From positions 307,001-371,000 of the forward strand of contig JAJGOT010000526.1 of the NCBI GenBank assembly GCA_022457155.1: a DNA stretch of 64,000 nucleotides. The letters run 5' to 3'. Positions 62,769 to 64,000 of the stretch are shown here, in pieces (within the stretch, counting starts at the first letter, position 1; each line of letters begins with the position of its first letter). The stretch is from Cladopsammia gracilis (taxonomy: Eukaryota; Cnidaria; Anthozoa; Scleractinia; Dendrophylliidae). A program made the position numbers and the translations under genes. A model generated the notes under the pieces. It was given only the letters and a program-made list of their open reading frames with translations, was not told the DNA's origin and searched no databases.

Positions 62769-64000
62769 ATGGCAGAAGGTGGATTTGATATACCTGGCGA
62801 GAACGAAAACACCGGGCTTGACTGGGGCATTGACCACGATGACGACGACGAAGAAGAAGTTGACACAACAACCCCCTTTCAACCGGGCGGCACATCCACC
62901 CCATATCATGGCGGTGAAGAGCATGAAATGCATACACTACCTCGCGAACAGAGCAGCTTAGATGACACCGACCCTCTGCTTGCGGGTGATGACTTAAGCC
63001 AGCGGCTTCAACGAACAAGACAAGCTTCGCCTTGGGCAGACCTCACAGACATGTACCCAAATGCAAATAAAGCCGCTATCAAAACATTTTACAAAACAGA
63101 TAGAACAGGCAAAAACTCAAGGCTGTACGTTAAAATGGTTGGCTGTGGAAAAAAGGCATATTCTGTGTTTACAAAAAGCGCTGTAACACGCCAACTTAGG
63201 GAAAACCCGCAGCTTTCACAAGAAATCAAACGTTATCTCGGAAAGTCAATGTTTGATCAGATGAAAGACTATCAAGCAGAACAAAAGCAAAAACAACAAG
63301 AACTGAAAGCAAAACAAAATCAAAAACAACAAATGGAAAAAACGATCGTAGATAGAGACAAGCTTCGTCAAGACATAGACGAACTTGAAAATCAAATAAA
63401 ACAGACTGATGACCAGATTCAGGAGCTTAAAAACCAGCATGGGACACTGAATGAAGAAGAAATACAAAGGCGGGAAGATGAAAAGAAAAAGCTTGAATCT
63501 GAGTATCAAAATAAAAGAAAACAACTGCTACAGGTTCAGAAAACAGTAAAACAAGCAGAAAAAATACAAGAAGACATCAATAAACTCACGACCGACACTA
63601 ATAACATAAACAGTAACATAAATAAACTTAGAGCAAAAATAGACGCAAAAAAACCGCTTGATGAGCTTGAACAACTAAGCGCTGAAGACAGACGCGTGAT
63701 GGAGGATGAAAACACTTCTCCCTCTGACAGAGAAGCTGCAGCAGCACGAGTTGCAGAACGTGACGGAGAGCTGGCAAGAGTCAATACAGAAATCGAGGAG
63801 AGAGAAAGGGGCATGCCTTTGAGAGAGAGGGTCAAAGAGATATTCAAGAAATATGGCTGGACCCTTCAAGCAGTTGTTCTGGCTGCAGGTCTAGTCATAG
63901 GCGCTGTGACGATTGCCGCAATGAATGGCTTAAAGGCCGGCACCAAGGCTATTGGCAATGGGCTCAAAGCCCTAGGAAATAAGGTTGCCTCCATCCTGCC
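62769..64000 (+). CDS. Coiled-coil membrane protein of element A, runs off the window
   Basis: The frame is open from ATG 62769 to the window edge (410 codons), with no stop. The N-terminus is acidic (MAEGGFDIPGENENTGLDWG, then a run of Asp/Glu). A middle domain (about residues 90-160, with FYKTDRTGKNSRLYVKMVG) leads to a long coiled coil of about 200 residues (QAEQKQKQQELKAKQNQKQQ; KTVKQAEKIQEDINKLTT). Near the end a hydrophobic helix (TLQAVVLAAGLVIGAVTIAA) precedes a Gly/Ala/Lys-rich amphipathic stretch (GTKAIGNGLKALGNKVASIL). I believe proteins of this build recur in cnidarian Polinton-like elements; the function is unknown. It is transcribed away from the capsid gene. Confidence 0.7.
   Translation, partial: MAEGGFDIPGENENTGLDWGIDHDDDDEEEVDTTTPFQPGGTSTPYHGGEEHEMHTLPREQSSLDDTDPLLAGDDLSQRLQRTRQASPWADLTDMYPNANKAAIKTFYKTDRTGKNSRLYVKMVGCGKKAYSVFTKSAVTRQLRENPQLSQEIKRYLGKSMFDQMKDYQAEQKQKQQELKAKQNQKQQMEKTIVDRDKLRQDIDELENQIKQTDDQIQELKNQHGTLNEEEIQRREDEKKKLESEYQNKRKQLLQVQKTVKQAEKIQEDINKLTTDTNNINSNINKLRAKIDAKKPLDELEQLSAEDRRVMEDENTSPSDREAAAARVAERDGELARVNTEIEERERGMPLRERVKEIFKKYGWTLQAVVLAAGLVIGAVTIAAMNGLKAGTKAIGNGLKALGNKVASIL

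Larger units (their letters stand above)
35436..64000. mobile_element. Polinton/Maverick-like (adintovirus-like) element A, right end outside the window
   Basis: The element starts with AGTAGTGGTTGGGG at 35436 and runs past the window edge. It encodes a protein-primed-type family B DNA polymerase on +, then on - a retrovirus-type integrase, small membrane proteins, a packaging ATPase fragment and a capsid gene, and a divergent coiled-coil protein on +. Polymerase, integrase, ATPase and capsid together define Polintons/Mavericks and their viral relatives. Element B (42558-61668) is nested inside. Without B, A occupies about 9.4 kb of this window. Its polymerase, integrase, ATPase and a membrane gene are damaged, so this copy is unlikely to be fully competent. 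The 6 bases left of the start (AAAACA) are the candidate target duplication, which cannot be checked without the right end. Confidence 0.85.

Noticed and set aside
1..64000. tRNA and rRNA genes
   Set aside because: I saw no cloverleaf with conserved A and B boxes and no rRNA-like block; a dedicated scan could still find a diverged tRNA.

Overview
The window reads as nuclear DNA of an invertebrate animal, most likely an anthozoan cnidarian (stony coral or sea anemone). That is an inference from three things: a spliced gamma-SNAP gene and a PAN/apple-domain exon in AT-rich, intron-rich DNA; a dense load of foldback elements, LINE, Penelope-like and DIRS-type retroelements; and two large Polinton/Maverick (adintovirus-like) DNA elements. 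No species can be named from the sequence alone.

Layout. 1-8.8 kb: the 3' half of a host gamma-SNAP gene (NAPG) on +, with foldback elements and a LINE 3' end in its introns. 10.5 kb: one PAN/apple exon on -. 13.9-19.1 kb: a 5.2 kb foldback with arms of about 1.16 kb, whose loop holds a small inverted-repeat element and a Penelope 3' end. 22.9-24.9 kb: another long foldback. 26.2-32.3 kb: a decayed tyrosine-recombinase (DIRS order) retroelement on - with split direct repeats and a 500 bp pyrimidine tract. 32.4-34.7 kb: a cluster of short palindromes.

35,436-64,000: Polinton-like element A, running off the right edge. It has a 180 bp palindromic left end, a DNA polymerase B gene on +, then on - an integrase, small membrane proteins, a truncated packaging ATPase and a capsid gene, and a divergent coiled-coil/membrane gene on + at the right edge. 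A second, different Polinton, element B (42,558-61,668; 19,111 bp), sits inside A's capsid gene and is flanked by an exact 6 bp target duplication (TGATCT). B carries nearly the full Polinton/adintovirus toolkit: VLTF3-like late transcription factor, chromodomain integrase, PLA2-like protein, adenain-type protease, pX-like core protein, major capsid, candidate penton, PPxY protein, packaging ATPase, fibre-like protein, a triple NUMOD1-like DNA-binding protein, an acidic-tailed protein and SAP-PolB.

Most striking points. (1) B's two 318 bp terminal palindromes are inverted at the flanks but lie in the same orientation inside, a flip/flop state like that of hairpin-ended parvoviral genomes. (2) Eight B genes, mostly structural, start at TAAAATG, which resembles the poxvirus late promoter, and B encodes a VLTF3-like factor. 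(3) A instead has TATATA directly before nearly every start codon. (4) A GAAGCTGAGCGAAGC repeat has spread inside B's coding sequences. Both elements are lightly damaged: A-run frameshifts and three in-frame TGA codons. They look like recent but no longer fully intact integrations.
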